Shown piece by piece: positions 37,648-45,845 of a DNA stretch of 64,000 nt (position 1 is the stretch's first letter; every line of letters begins with the position of its first letter). A model generated the notes under the pieces. It saw nothing but the letters and a program-made list of their open reading frames with translations. It had not been told where the DNA came from and did no database searches. Origin of the DNA: Methylococcaceae bacterium (GTDB taxonomy: Bacteria; Pseudomonadota; Gammaproteobacteria; Methylococcales; Methylomonadaceae). Both the position numbers and the translations under genes were made by a program. The DNA is taken from the NCBI GenBank assembly GCA_013140705.1, contig JABFSH010000021.1:1-64000 (forward strand), given 5' to 3'.

Positions 37648-38067
37648 ATGAATAAAGTATTAAGTTTAAGCACGATTTTATTACTGGAAGCCTGTGCATC
37701 ACCTGTAATTAAAGTCGAACCTGTTCCAGCAGCCGAAATCATTTCAAATCTCTGTATTAAAGAAAACAATCAAGTCTTCATGGATGGTTTTTTGCCGGAA
37801 GTTCGAAAGCAGATTGAAGAACACGATATCAAGACGGAAATTCAAAGCCCAGCATCGCAATGTCAATATACGATGACCTACAGCGCCCAATGGTCATGGG
37901 ACTGGTTTTGGACATTCAGCGTTTATCTTTCGATGGCAGAGTTTTCAGTTATAAAAGACAACCATCAAATTGGAATGGCATCGTATACAGCAGGGTTAGG
38001 GCCATCAGCCATTGGTCACACAGACAACAAAATCAGACCGCTATTAATAGAACTGTTCAGAAAATGA
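37648..38067 (+). CDS. Small lipoprotein, Sbal_3080 family-like
   Basis: About 139 aa. The ATG at 37648 has AGGGG 11 nt upstream. The signal peptide ends in a lipobox-like LLLEACAS (Cys at about 16), with Glu before Ala-Cys, which is slightly atypical. The mature part has two further Cys and the segment MTYSAQWSWDWFWTFSVYLSMAEF, then DNKIRPLLIELFR. It resembles the Sbal_3080-type lipoproteins of unknown function. It is monocistronic, flanked on both sides by the repeat-like remnants, and converges with the halogenase-like gene. Confidence 0.7.
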   Translation: MNKVLSLSTILLLEACASPVIKVEPVPAAEIISNLCIKENNQVFMDGFLPEVRKQIEEHDIKTEIQSPASQCQYTMTYSAQWSWDWFWTFSVYLSMAEFSVIKDNHQIGMASYTAGLGPSAIGHTDNKIRPLLIELFRK

Positions 38068-38139
38068 GAACCTAGACCTTAAAGTGCGCTGGGGTTTTAC
38101 GGAAACCTGCATCGCATCAAACTTGATGTGCCGGTTCTC
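38066..38139. terminator. Inverted-repeat region between convergent genes
   Basis: GAGAACC (38066-38072) pairs with GGTTCTC (38133-38139), with an inner stem CATCAA (38115-38120) / TTGATG (38123-38128). It could act as a weak terminator between the convergent lipoprotein and halogenase-like genes. No T-run is evident. Confidence 0.25.
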
Positions 38140-38158
38140 GTTATAAGCCGGACTAACT
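38122..38158. repeat. Degenerate dispersed-repeat-like element, copy b
   Basis: CTTGATGTGCCGGTTCTCG followed by TTATAAGCCGGACTAACT. It shares the CTTGATGTG start and the GGTT..TCGTT middle with the element at 37493-37530. Both are too diverged for a firm family call. Confidence 0.3.
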
Positions 38159-38159
38159 G

Positions 38160-39497
38160 CTAAACATCCACCTGCACCCTATTCTGTCCACGTCTAAACA
38201 GCATAAATCGCCAATGCCGTTTAAAATCAAACAAAATCGAAAAATAATACAAACCTTTAAATAAGTTCAGATAAAATTTTATCTGCTGATTGCCGGCATC
38301 GCCCGCCAATACGGATATAACAGCCGATTTCATTTTTTGCTTGACAGGATGCAGGCGTTTTTCGTCTGAAGACATCAACAATTTATGTAAGGCCGGACTG
38401 TTGAAGCGATAGATAAACCAGCAAAACGCGCTAATTTCCTTCTGCATCGATAGCTGAAGTGTTGAGGCCAGTTGAACTTGCTGGCTTGAATCTTTTAATA
38501 CGGTGTCAACGTAATCTGCTCCTTTAACAGCTCCCTGCATGGCCAGATAGACGCCGCTGGAAAAAACCGGATCGACAAACGCGTAGGCATCACCGATCAA
38601 AAGATAGCCGTCACCTGCCATTCGACTGGCTGAATAGGAGTAATTGCCTGTTGCTTGCGCATCGCCTGCCAGACTGGCATTTTTGAAGCGGTCTGCCACT
38701 TCCGGGAGCAAAAACAAGGTGTGTTGAAGAAATTCATTCAACGGTTTATCCCTGGTTTTCAGGTATTCCGGCCAGCACACGCAACCCGCGCTCATCATGC
38801 CGTCTTTTAACGGAATCAGCCACATCCAGCCGTGTTCGAACCAATAAATGCTGATATTTCCTTCGTCGCTGCCAGTTCGACGTTCGACCTGATGAAAATG
38901 TCCGAAAATGGCCGCCATTTGGTGATCAGGGTTTTTCTTTTTGGTGTTTAATTTCTTCGATAGAAAGGTATCCCGTCCCGAGGCATCAACAACATATTGG
39001 CAATGGAATGCCGTGCTTGCGCCAGTCTCGTCGCTGGCCCACACTTTTTTCACTGCTTGATCAAGATCGACTCTATTGACGGTGATGCCCTCAAAAGCCT
39101 TCACCCCCTTGTCTTTACAATTTCTGAACAGCAACTCGTCAAACTCCGAACGTCTGACTTCGTAGGCAAACGGAAAGCTTTTATCGGCGGCTTTGGCAAA
39201 ATAAAAAATATCTTGCTCGGGCGCCGTCACTGGCGAGTTAAATTCAGCCGCATATTTTTTGATGCCGATGCCGGCGACTTTATCCAGCACACCCAGTCTT
39301 TCCAGAATCGGCATATTCATCGGCAATAAGGACTCTCCGATATGAAATCGAGGGTGATGGGCTTTTTCCAGCAAACACACGGACCAGCCCTTTTCGGATA
39401 ACAGGCTTGAAATTGTCGTTCCGGCGGGTCCGCCGCCGATCACAACCACATCGTAAGTGGCAATGACTTCGTCGAGTGAATCGTCATGTGTTGTCAT
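38160..39497 (-). CDS. Flavin-dependent halogenase-like oxidoreductase
   Basis: 445 aa. N-terminal FAD fold VVVIGGGPAGTTISSLLSEKG, then HIGESLLP, and the halogenase signature WxWxIP as WMWLIP at residues 224-229. The second flavin motif is LLIGDAYAFVDPVFSSGV. These are the marks of the CmlS-like halogenase/oxidoreductase family; the WxWxIP motif is also kept by some relatives that do not halogenate, so halogenation is not proven. It is the last gene of a tightly packed aryl-polyene-like operon, 3 bp after fabG. Xanthomonadin (brominated aryl polyene) clusters contain a comparable enzyme, so a halogenated polyene is a reasonable hypothesis. A geranylgeranyl-reductase-type role is the alternative. 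Confidence 0.75.
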   Translation of the reverse strand: MTTHDDSLDEVIATYDVVVIGGGPAGTTISSLLSEKGWSVCLLEKAHHPRFHIGESLLPMNMPILERLGVLDKVAGIGIKKYAAEFNSPVTAPEQDIFYFAKAADKSFPFAYEVRRSEFDELLFRNCKDKGVKAFEGITVNRVDLDQAVKKVWASDETGASTAFHCQYVVDASGRDTFLSKKLNTKKKNPDHQMAAIFGHFHQVERRTGSDEGNISIYWFEHGWMWLIPLKDGMMSAGCVCWPEYLKTRDKPLNEFLQHTLFLLPEVADRFKNASLAGDAQATGNYSYSASRMAGDGYLLIGDAYAFVDPVFSSGVYLAMQGAVKGADYVDTVLKDSSQQVQLASTLQLSMQKEISAFCWFIYRFNSPALHKLLMSSDEKRLHPVKQKMKSAVISVLAGDAGNQQIKFYLNLFKGLYYFSILFDFKRHWRFMLFRRGQNRVQVDV

Positions 39498-39500
39498 GAT

Positions 39501-40226
39501 TTATGCCATTGCCCCATTAATATTGATAATTTGTCCCGATATATACGCTGCGTCATCGGAACACAGAAAGGCCGCCAGAGCGGCCACCTCGTCGGCGGTT
39601 CCTGCCCGTTGCATCGGAACGATTTTTTTGATGAGTTCCTTATCGAAATTGCCTTGGCTCATACTACCTTCAATAATGCCAGGCGCAATCGCGTTAACGG
39701 TAATTCGCCGCGATGCCAATTCCAGAGCCAGAGCCTTGGTCGCCCCATGCAGCGCCGATTTGGCGGCCGAGTAATTGGCCTGACCGCGATTGCCCATGAC
39801 GCCGGCAAGCGATGACATGTTGATGATTCGCCCCCAGCGACTGCGTATCATCGGCATCAGTAACGGCTGTGTAACATTGTAAAAACCGTTCAATGACACA
39901 TCGATCACCTGAGACCATTGTTCGCGGTTCATGCCCGCCAAAGGCGCATCGCGATGAATACCGGCATTATTGACAATAATCTGTATGGGCTCAGAAGCCG
40001 TTAACTCAGTCAGTAGCCGTTGCGTTTCTTCGCCGTCTGTCACATCAAACGCAATCGCTTCAGCTGATCCACCTCTCTGTTTAATAGTTTCAACAATGAC
40101 CAAGGCCTTGTCGATTTGACGGTTGCCATGGACAATGACATGAATGTTTTGTTGTGCCAGACGATAGCAGATTGCACTACCGATATCGCCACTACCGCCG
40201 GTGATCAGCGCTTTTCTTAAATTCAT
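39501..40226 (-). CDS. FabG-like 3-oxoacyl-ACP reductase (ApeQ-like)
   Basis: 241 aa short-chain dehydrogenase. The NADP-binding motif is ITGGSGDIGSAICYRLA, with NNAGIHRD, catalytic Ser in INMSSLAGVMGNRGQ and YSAAKSAL (Tyr and Lys), and the C-terminal SGQIININGAM. It would reduce 3-ketoacyl-ACP during polyene or fatty-acyl chain growth. It starts with an ATGA overlap to the dehydratase gene. In aryl-polyene loci this reductase (ApeQ) follows ApeP, as here. Confidence 0.88.
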   Translation of the reverse strand: MNLRKALITGGSGDIGSAICYRLAQQNIHVIVHGNRQIDKALVIVETIKQRGGSAEAIAFDVTDGEETQRLLTELTASEPIQIIVNNAGIHRDAPLAGMNREQWSQVIDVSLNGFYNVTQPLLMPMIRSRWGRIINMSSLAGVMGNRGQANYSAAKSALHGATKALALELASRRITVNAIAPGIIEGSMSQGNFDKELIKKIVPMQRAGTADEVAALAAFLCSDDAAYISGQIININGAMA

Positions 40227-40657
40227 AAATTGACAACGGTTGTTCGTGCATCAAATAAGAGTGTATCGTCAGCATCGCGAATTCTGATTGCGTAGACAGC
40301 ACCATTGGAGATTTTCAGCTCGGCTGAGGCGGTAATGACAAGATCATTGGTTACTTCATCCAGCGTGTCGATATAAAAATGAACGCCTCGTACGGCAGCA
40401 AGAAAGCCGGGCGCCGCTTGTCCAGTTAGCAGACCACCATGGATTGCCGTCGATTGCGCACCGTACTCAATCAGATGCAGCGCCGATAACTGACCATTCA
40501 GCCGCAAGGGATTATCGTGCATTAGATGGGTTCGCGTCCGACAAACAATCTGCTGGCTGGTCCAGGAATCGACGCTATCAATTAAAATCATTCGGCCCGC
40601 ATGCGGAATCAAATAAGCAAACTGATGCTGCGCTAAGGACTTATTGCCGCTCGTCAT
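40223..40657 (-). CDS. ApeP-like 3-hydroxyacyl-ACP dehydratase
   Basis: 144 aa hot-dog protein. PHAGRMILIDSV near the start and SALHLIEYGAQSTAIHGGLL in the helix carry the conserved Glu-Tyr and His residues of ApeP-type dehydratases. It would dehydrate 3-hydroxyacyl-ACP to the trans-enoyl form retained in a polyene chain. It overlaps the acyltransferase gene upstream by 17 bp and fabG downstream by 4 bp. Confidence 0.82.
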   Translation of the reverse strand: MTSGNKSLAQHQFAYLIPHAGRMILIDSVDSWTSQQIVCRTRTHLMHDNPLRLNGQLSALHLIEYGAQSTAIHGGLLTGQAAPGFLAAVRGVHFYIDTLDEVTNDLVITASAELKISNGAVYAIRIRDADDTLLFDARTTVVNL

Positions 40658-41552
40658 CTTGCCAGTAATCGTAAAAATTAAACCAGTTATAAGGCCGGTC
40701 TAGGATATGTTTTTCTAGTATATCAGCGTATTTTTGTGTCCACTGCTGAATCTCTTGCTGCCGGTTCTTTCTGCTCAGCGTTATATGTTCGGCCAGAAGT
40801 TCAAAATGAATTTCATAGTGATTACCCCCGGTATAAATGCCGAAGAATGTTATCAAAGGCACTTTAAGCGACGCCGCTATCAATACGGGTGCAGTGGGCA
40901 ATTGCACCTCTGAGCCCAGCAAAGTGCACCGAACGGTTTTTTCCTTGGCGTCGCCGGAAATACGATCGCCCAGCATACCCACGGCATATCCGCTGTCGAC
41001 AGCTTCTTTTACTTTCAGCAGACTGTTGACCGTATCAGACATGGTCATGATGGTTTCCGCAATAGATGGGTTAAGCGCATGCAGCGCCTGCATGACCATG
41101 GGGGTTTGCCCTTCATGCATCAGGATTTTTATTGGTAAGGGACATTTTTTCAAGGCATAACTGCGCAAGACCTCGAAACTGCCGACATGGCTACCCAGCA
41201 AAATACAGCCCATGCCTGACCGAGAAAATTTCAATGGCGTATTTTCAGCTGGAAAGGTTATGTGTAATTTATCAAACTGTCCGGTAATCAGATATACCCT
41301 ATCCAAAATCGTCGATGCAAAACAGTGAATATGCTTCGCGACATCGAACCAACCGGGAGGCCTGGCAAGAACTCGCTTTAAATAAAGGCGAGAAGCCCTG
41401 CGTTGCAGGCTTGCAAAAATCAGATAATACAGCGTGATCGGATACAAAATGCAACGGGCAACTGGACGTCCCAAGTGCAGGGCGATCCATCGGATTGTTT
41501 TTAGCGCCAGAGGGGTGCTGTATTCTTTCTGTGCTTGCCAGTCGCTACTCAT
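40641..41552 (-). CDS. LpxL/LpxM-family lipid acyltransferase
   Basis: About 303 aa. The ATG at 41552 (MSSDWQAQKE) overlaps the preceding stop by 8 bp; an upstream frame extends to 41594. A hydrophobic N-terminal region (about 30-50) anchors it at the inner membrane. The HTRB/lauroyltransferase core has GSHVGSFEVLRSYAL with the catalytic-type His and, four residues on, Glu (HxxxxE pattern), then GDR further on. Such proteins in aryl-polyene clusters are thought to transfer the finished acyl chain to a lipid or glycan carrier. Confidence 0.82.
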   Translation of the reverse strand: MSSDWQAQKEYSTPLALKTIRWIALHLGRPVARCILYPITLYYLIFASLQRRASRLYLKRVLARPPGWFDVAKHIHCFASTILDRVYLITGQFDKLHITFPAENTPLKFSRSGMGCILLGSHVGSFEVLRSYALKKCPLPIKILMHEGQTPMVMQALHALNPSIAETIMTMSDTVNSLLKVKEAVDSGYAVGMLGDRISGDAKEKTVRCTLLGSEVQLPTAPVLIAASLKVPLITFFGIYTGGNHYEIHFELLAEHITLSRKNRQQEIQQWTQKYADILEKHILDRPYNWFNFYDYWQDDERQ

Positions 41553-41853
41553 GCATACGCTCAATCGTGAAGGTTCCAACCACCAGTTTTTCATCGGCGC
41601 TATCGCATTCGAATTTAATATGTGATGACGATGTCTGTATTAATTTAACCGTAAAAACCGTCCCGGGAAGCAAGGGTTTTAAAAATTTGGCCTGCGACAA
41701 TGATCGAATGGCGCACCAGGGACGCCATTCCATCAGCACAGTACGAACATGATCGAGAATCACGACACCCGGAACAATTGGGTTACCGGGAAAATGCCCC
41801 GCAAGGCTGGGATGCGTTGAATCGATACAAAAGCGTTGAATAAACTCAGACAA
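41545..41853 (-). CDS. ApeI-like hot-dog dehydratase
   Basis: 102 aa. It contains HPSLAGHFPGNPIVPGVVIL, the conserved FabA/FabZ-type active-site segment with the catalytic His in GHFPGNP. It overlaps the AMP-ligase by 8 bp. With the ApeP-like protein it gives the locus two distinct dehydratases, as in known aryl-polyene clusters. Confidence 0.82.
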   Translation of the reverse strand: MSEFIQRFCIDSTHPSLAGHFPGNPIVPGVVILDHVRTVLMEWRPWCAIRSLSQAKFLKPLLPGTVFTVKLIQTSSSHIKFECDSADEKLVVGTFTIERMHE

Positions 41854-43243
41854 GGGATAATCCTTGAATCAAGTCCTGCAGTTCAGACTGATTTACTTTT
41901 CCAGTCGGCTGCCGCGGCAATTCAGCAACAAAATGGATAATGCGCGGCAAAAAGACGGGATCCATCGACTTTTTTAATTCTGTCAGTATGGCCTTTCTGC
42001 TTGATTCACTGACCACAATGGCTGACAGCCGCTCGTTTTTATAATGCACAAACAGTCCATCATCAATACCGTCGATATTATTTAGGATTAGATTCAATTC
42101 GGCCAGTGATGCCCTTTTGCCCGCAATCTTAATCAGGTCATTCGAGCGCCCCACTATGCTGAATGATTGATCGTCATGCAGCAAGAACCGGTCATCCAGT
42201 TTTATCGGAATATGCAAATGCCCGCCACCCACAACAAAATGGCGTCCTTGCTGCCACAACCGAACGCCAGCATAAGTCTGCCATTGGGTTGAAAGCGCGT
42301 TACGTCTGGACGCAAAGGACAACGTTTCGGTGCTGCCAAACAATTCATACAAGGGCGCATTCAATGTTGCTTCAACCTGCTGCGCCAGGCTTGCAGATAT
42401 CGGAGCCGTTGACGACAGCACGCTTTTAATCGCAGGCCAGATCGTTTTAACGCTGGTACAGGCTTTCAAGTGCGCCGGTGTAGAGACCAGAATACCTGGT
42501 CGATCCAGCGACTTCAAACACCGACTGATGTCTTCCGGATAAAAGGGACGTCTGTCATGGATCGATAATCCGGAAAATAATGGCCAGAAAAACGACGTTT
42601 CCAAACCGTACATATGCTGTGCGGGTACTGTTGAAACCAGTGTTGCCGCTTGTCCGATTAGATTAAAATGCTGTAATGCCAGTTCAGCCCCTGCCTGAAA
42701 TTCGCGCCAGCTCTTGGCAATGGCCTTGGGTTTTCCAGTGCTCCCTGAGGTAAATGAAATCGAAATCGTCCGATTGCTGTCGATAAGGGGCAAAGCGCCC
42801 ATGTCAGCATTGAGGCTGTCATTCGAGATCAAGAAAACATTCGGATCGCCAAATGACAAGTCCGCCGATGCCAATGACATTCCCTGTGAATCCACCAACG
42901 CATCGGTGATGCAATAACTGTCGGCATAAGCAGTCAACAGATCGCTTATCGTTCGGGGACTCTGATTCGGGGGCAATAAAGATACTTGATTCCGGAAAAC
43001 AACCGCCAAATAGGCGACGATAAAAAAATACCGGTTTTGGCAGAGATTGATGGCATAGGCTTTATCCGGTAACTGTTTACTGATCGATAAGGCATGGGCA
43101 AATAAATCACGCCGGCTAATCATGTCCTGCGCGGTAACACAAAATACGGTATCCAGATTATCCTGTAAACAGTCCGGAAGATATACGAGAGTTGATTTGG
43201 ATGTAGTCAAAGCAGAGCTGGGAAATTCGAAATGTAAAAGCAA
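41846..43243 (-). CDS. AMP-dependent acyl ligase (ApeH-like)
   Basis: 465 aa from a TTG at 43243; no in-frame ATG occurs before residue 42, so TTG is likely. The adenylation signature is SISFTSGSTGKPKAIAKS, later YELFGSTETLSFASRR and VGRSNDLIKIAGKRASL, with a C-terminal PTGKVNQSEL carrying the catalytic Lys. In aryl-polyene clusters the ligase (ApeH) activates the aryl starter acid onto an ACP. It is first in the six-gene overlapping run ending at the halogenase-like gene. Substrate not determinable. Confidence 0.83.
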   Translation of the reverse strand: MLLHFEFPSSALTTSKSTLVYLPDCLQDNLDTVFCVTAQDMISRRDLFAHALSISKQLPDKAYAINLCQNRYFFIVAYLAVVFRNQVSLLPPNQSPRTISDLLTAYADSYCITDALVDSQGMSLASADLSFGDPNVFLISNDSLNADMGALPLIDSNRTISISFTSGSTGKPKAIAKSWREFQAGAELALQHFNLIGQAATLVSTVPAQHMYGLETSFFWPLFSGLSIHDRRPFYPEDISRCLKSLDRPGILVSTPAHLKACTSVKTIWPAIKSVLSSTAPISASLAQQVEATLNAPLYELFGSTETLSFASRRNALSTQWQTYAGVRLWQQGRHFVVGGGHLHIPIKLDDRFLLHDDQSFSIVGRSNDLIKIAGKRASLAELNLILNNIDGIDDGLFVHYKNERLSAIVVSESSRKAILTELKKSMDPVFLPRIIHFVAELPRQPTGKVNQSELQDLIQGLSLV

Positions 43244-43298
43244 ACGTTAAGTTAACGAGCTCCGGCAATACCGGAGATGGTTAAAAATGAGGTCAAAT

Positions 43299-44069
43299 TC
43301 ATTTATAAGCGGGCAAATTTAGCATGTCATCCAGCCTGACAATCTTATAGTCATTGGCGATCACTTGTTTAATGAAGCCGGGTAAAATGGCCAATGTGGT
43401 TTTATTGGTATCATGAAACAAATAGACAGCGCCTGGCTTTAAGGAATTCATTGCTCTTTTCAGTAATTTTTCTTCATCGCTGATCATCGTATCCAGCGAA
43501 CGGGCACTCCAGCCCACAGAAATATAGTTGCCTAGCCTTATAGCCTTATTAAGCCAGGGATTCGTAACGCCAAATGGCGGCCTAAAAAGCCTGGGTTGCA
43601 AGCCGATCAGGTTTTGCACCACTGCGTCCATACATTTTAAATCTTTAAGCATGGGCTTGCTAAAAAAGAAATCAAACAGCAAATGATGACAGTAGCTATG
43701 ATTGCCAATCAAATGTCCTTGCCGGTGAATTTGTTGAAAGACGCCTTCTCGCGCCAGTATGTTTTTACCGATACAAAAAAATGCCGCTTTTATTTGTTGC
43801 TCTTTCAAAATTTGTAATATTTCCAGTGTATAGTCGCTGGGACCGTCATCGAAACTTAGCGCGCAAACTTTGTCGGTGGTGGCTTTAGCACAGATACTTT
43901 CAGTGAAAAAATTGGCCTCTATATTAAATACGCCATAAAAAAAGATAACAGAATACAGTAAATATAAAACCAGGTAGGCATAAGCAGAAATACCGTAATA
44001 TAAGTCTGAACCGAAGGCTATTATCAGCAATACACTAAAAATTTTGTTGGTATTGGAAAAATTTAACAT
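43299..44069 (-). CDS. Polysaccharide deacetylase (NodB-like)
   Basis: About 256 aa from the ATG at 44069; a TTG at 44093 is possible. One or two N-terminal membrane helices (about 7-50) precede the NodB domain: SFDDGPSDYT (catalytic base and metal Asp), GNHSYCHH (metal His pair), RPPFG and LFHDT. It removes N-acetyl or O-acetyl groups from glycans at the envelope. It lies 55 bp upstream of the AMP-ligase in the same direction. A deacetylase is not a standard aryl-polyene gene, so it may modify the glycan part of the product (inference). Confidence 0.85.
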   Translation of the reverse strand: MLNFSNTNKIFSVLLIIAFGSDLYYGISAYAYLVLYLLYSVIFFYGVFNIEANFFTESICAKATTDKVCALSFDDGPSDYTLEILQILKEQQIKAAFFCIGKNILAREGVFQQIHRQGHLIGNHSYCHHLLFDFFFSKPMLKDLKCMDAVVQNLIGLQPRLFRPPFGVTNPWLNKAIRLGNYISVGWSARSLDTMISDEEKLLKRAMNSLKPGAVYLFHDTNKTTLAILPGFIKQVIANDYKIVRLDDMLNLPAYK

Positions 44070-44429
44070 GTATAAGTTAAAGTGAGTTCTCAATCAATTA
44101 AGCTATCGCTTAGTATTCGGTTAAACTGATGTCCAGATTTGTGAATAAATGCTGGTGACTCAAACGGTTCGTTGAGCGGAGTCGAAGCAAATATCCGGCT
44201 TCCACCCAGCCAACGATATCTTTCGGAAACTATTTAACAACCCTATCCTTGTATTGTAGGGACTCCATCGAATTAAAAACAGCGTTTCTAAGCCATTCAT
44301 GCAAAACTCCAACCCTTTCTCCATACCGGATCATTGGCGTTTCAAAACAGGACTGGTTTATCATGATTCCATGTATTTGCCGTTATTCCCGAAAATCATT
44401 AGCTTGACGACTCTTTTCCCGGATGAGAC
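44070..44429. other. Divergent intergenic region, aryl-polyene-like locus
   Basis: About 360 bp separating the deacetylase (minus) from the PlsC-like gene (plus), so it should contain both promoters. It includes GGTTCGTTGAGCGGAGTCG near 44167-44186, which resembles a short repeat commonly dispersed between bacterial genes. No ORF. Confidence 0.45.
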
Positions 44430-45200
44430 TTGATAAAATACGCATATGAATGGCTGTTACTGGCGCTTGGCTTTGTCTATTGGGCCGTTGCCGGCCTCTT
44501 GATCACCGTTATCGGCAGTTTGCTGTACGGCCTGTTACCCAAAGCCTATTCCCTCATCTGCGGACGATTTATCCTGTCACGAGCATTCCGGTTTTTTATC
44601 GGGTCTTTAAAAATGACCGGCCTGCTCATTCTCGAAGATGACGATTTGAGGAAATTGGCAAGCCGATCCGGGGCCATGATTGTTGCGCCCAATCATATTG
44701 CCTTATGGGACGCGGTCTTTATTATTGCTCAAATTCCCGAACTGATCTGTATTATGAAGGGTTCGATATTAAGAAATCCTTTTCTGGGAGGCGGCGCAAG
44801 GCTGGCCGGCTATATTCCCAATGATTCCGCCTCACAGATGTTATTAGCCGCATCGCATCAATTAAAAAATGCCGCCAGACTGCTCTATTTTCCGGAAGGT
44901 ACACGAACCAAGCCCGATGAAGCATGGATTAATCCCTTGACCAACGGCGTTGCAGTGTTGGCAAAATATTCGTCTGCACCTATCATTCCCATCTATATCC
45001 GCAGCAATTCACGAATTTTTGAAAAAGGCCGGCCCTTGTTTCGTAAACCGACGTTTCCACTAAGAATAAGTTTTACAGTTGGAAAACCAATTCAATTCGT
45101 AAAAGGTGAAGACGTGCAAACGTTCAGCAGGCAACTGGAACAACACTATATTGCCGAATTATCTAAACCGCATCCGTTGCGTAGGATGCCAGCTGAATAA
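44430..45200 (+). CDS. PlsC-type 1-acylglycerol-3-phosphate acyltransferase
   Basis: 256 aa. The start must be TTG at 44430: an in-frame TGA is only 4 nt before it, GGATGAG lies just upstream, and no early in-frame ATG exists. An N-terminal membrane helix (about 8-35) is followed by the PlsC block NHIALWDAVF (the H-x4-D catalytic motif) and FPEGTRTKPDEAW. It transfers acyl groups to lysophospholipid-like acceptors at the inner membrane. Similar acyltransferases accompany aryl-polyene clusters. Confidence 0.85.
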   Translation: MIKYAYEWLLLALGFVYWAVAGLLITVIGSLLYGLLPKAYSLICGRFILSRAFRFFIGSLKMTGLLILEDDDLRKLASRSGAMIVAPNHIALWDAVFIIAQIPELICIMKGSILRNPFLGGGARLAGYIPNDSASQMLLAASHQLKNAARLLYFPEGTRTKPDEAWINPLTNGVAVLAKYSSAPIIPIYIRSNSRIFEKGRPLFRKPTFPLRISFTVGKPIQFVKGEDVQTFSRQLEQHYIAELSKPHPLRRMPAE

Positions 45201-45845
45201 ACGTACAAAAAAAAGCACCGCCTTGTTATTGGCTGATGCTGGGAAGATGCTGTATCGGGGGATAATAAATCATGAATGCAGTTACTTTTTGTCGTGACCA
45301 GCCAAAAGAAAGCATCCAGGTACTTTTTCACTTCTTTGAATATCGAAGAGCCTCTAGTCACTTGGCGCGTCGGACTTATCAGAATAAGTCGTGATATTGT
45401 AAAATGGCAGGGATCTCAACCAATTTACCGGTATTATTTTATGAACCGATTCATGCACTACGATCGTTATCAGCACTATTTGTCGCCGTCAGTGACGAAT
45501 GGTGTCCAAAAGGCCAGGAAGCATTTCAATTTTACCAGCCCTCACGGTAATGACAAAGGCTGGACAGAACAACGAATGGGCATTACATAATTGGATGCCA
45601 TTAAGTCAGTCTTTGATTTGATTGATTAATATACCTGTCTTTAGGCAAAACCAAACATGAATACTTCGGGCTAGCGATTGAGGCAAATAAGTCGATGTGT
45701 GCTGAGATATTTGATTGAATTTTAACCATTCCAGAACTGACTTAAAAAACGACAGGAATTGTTTAATTAGCGCGTTTATAATCAGCGGAACTTGCCATTT
45801 TTCCTCAACTCGAAACCTTATGAAATGCATAGGAGCAGCCACACG
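45201..45845. other. Long intergenic stretch, no gene supported
   Basis: About 645 bp. Two open frames of about 105 codons, one per strand, have composition unlike the neighbouring genes and no ribosome sites, and are not called. The end carries AGGAG 10 nt before the next gene's ATG. Confidence 0.45.

Noticed and set aside
45276-45590. 104-codon frame in the 45.2-45.8 kb gap
   Set aside because: Unlike neighbouring genes in residue use, no ribosome site and no motif.
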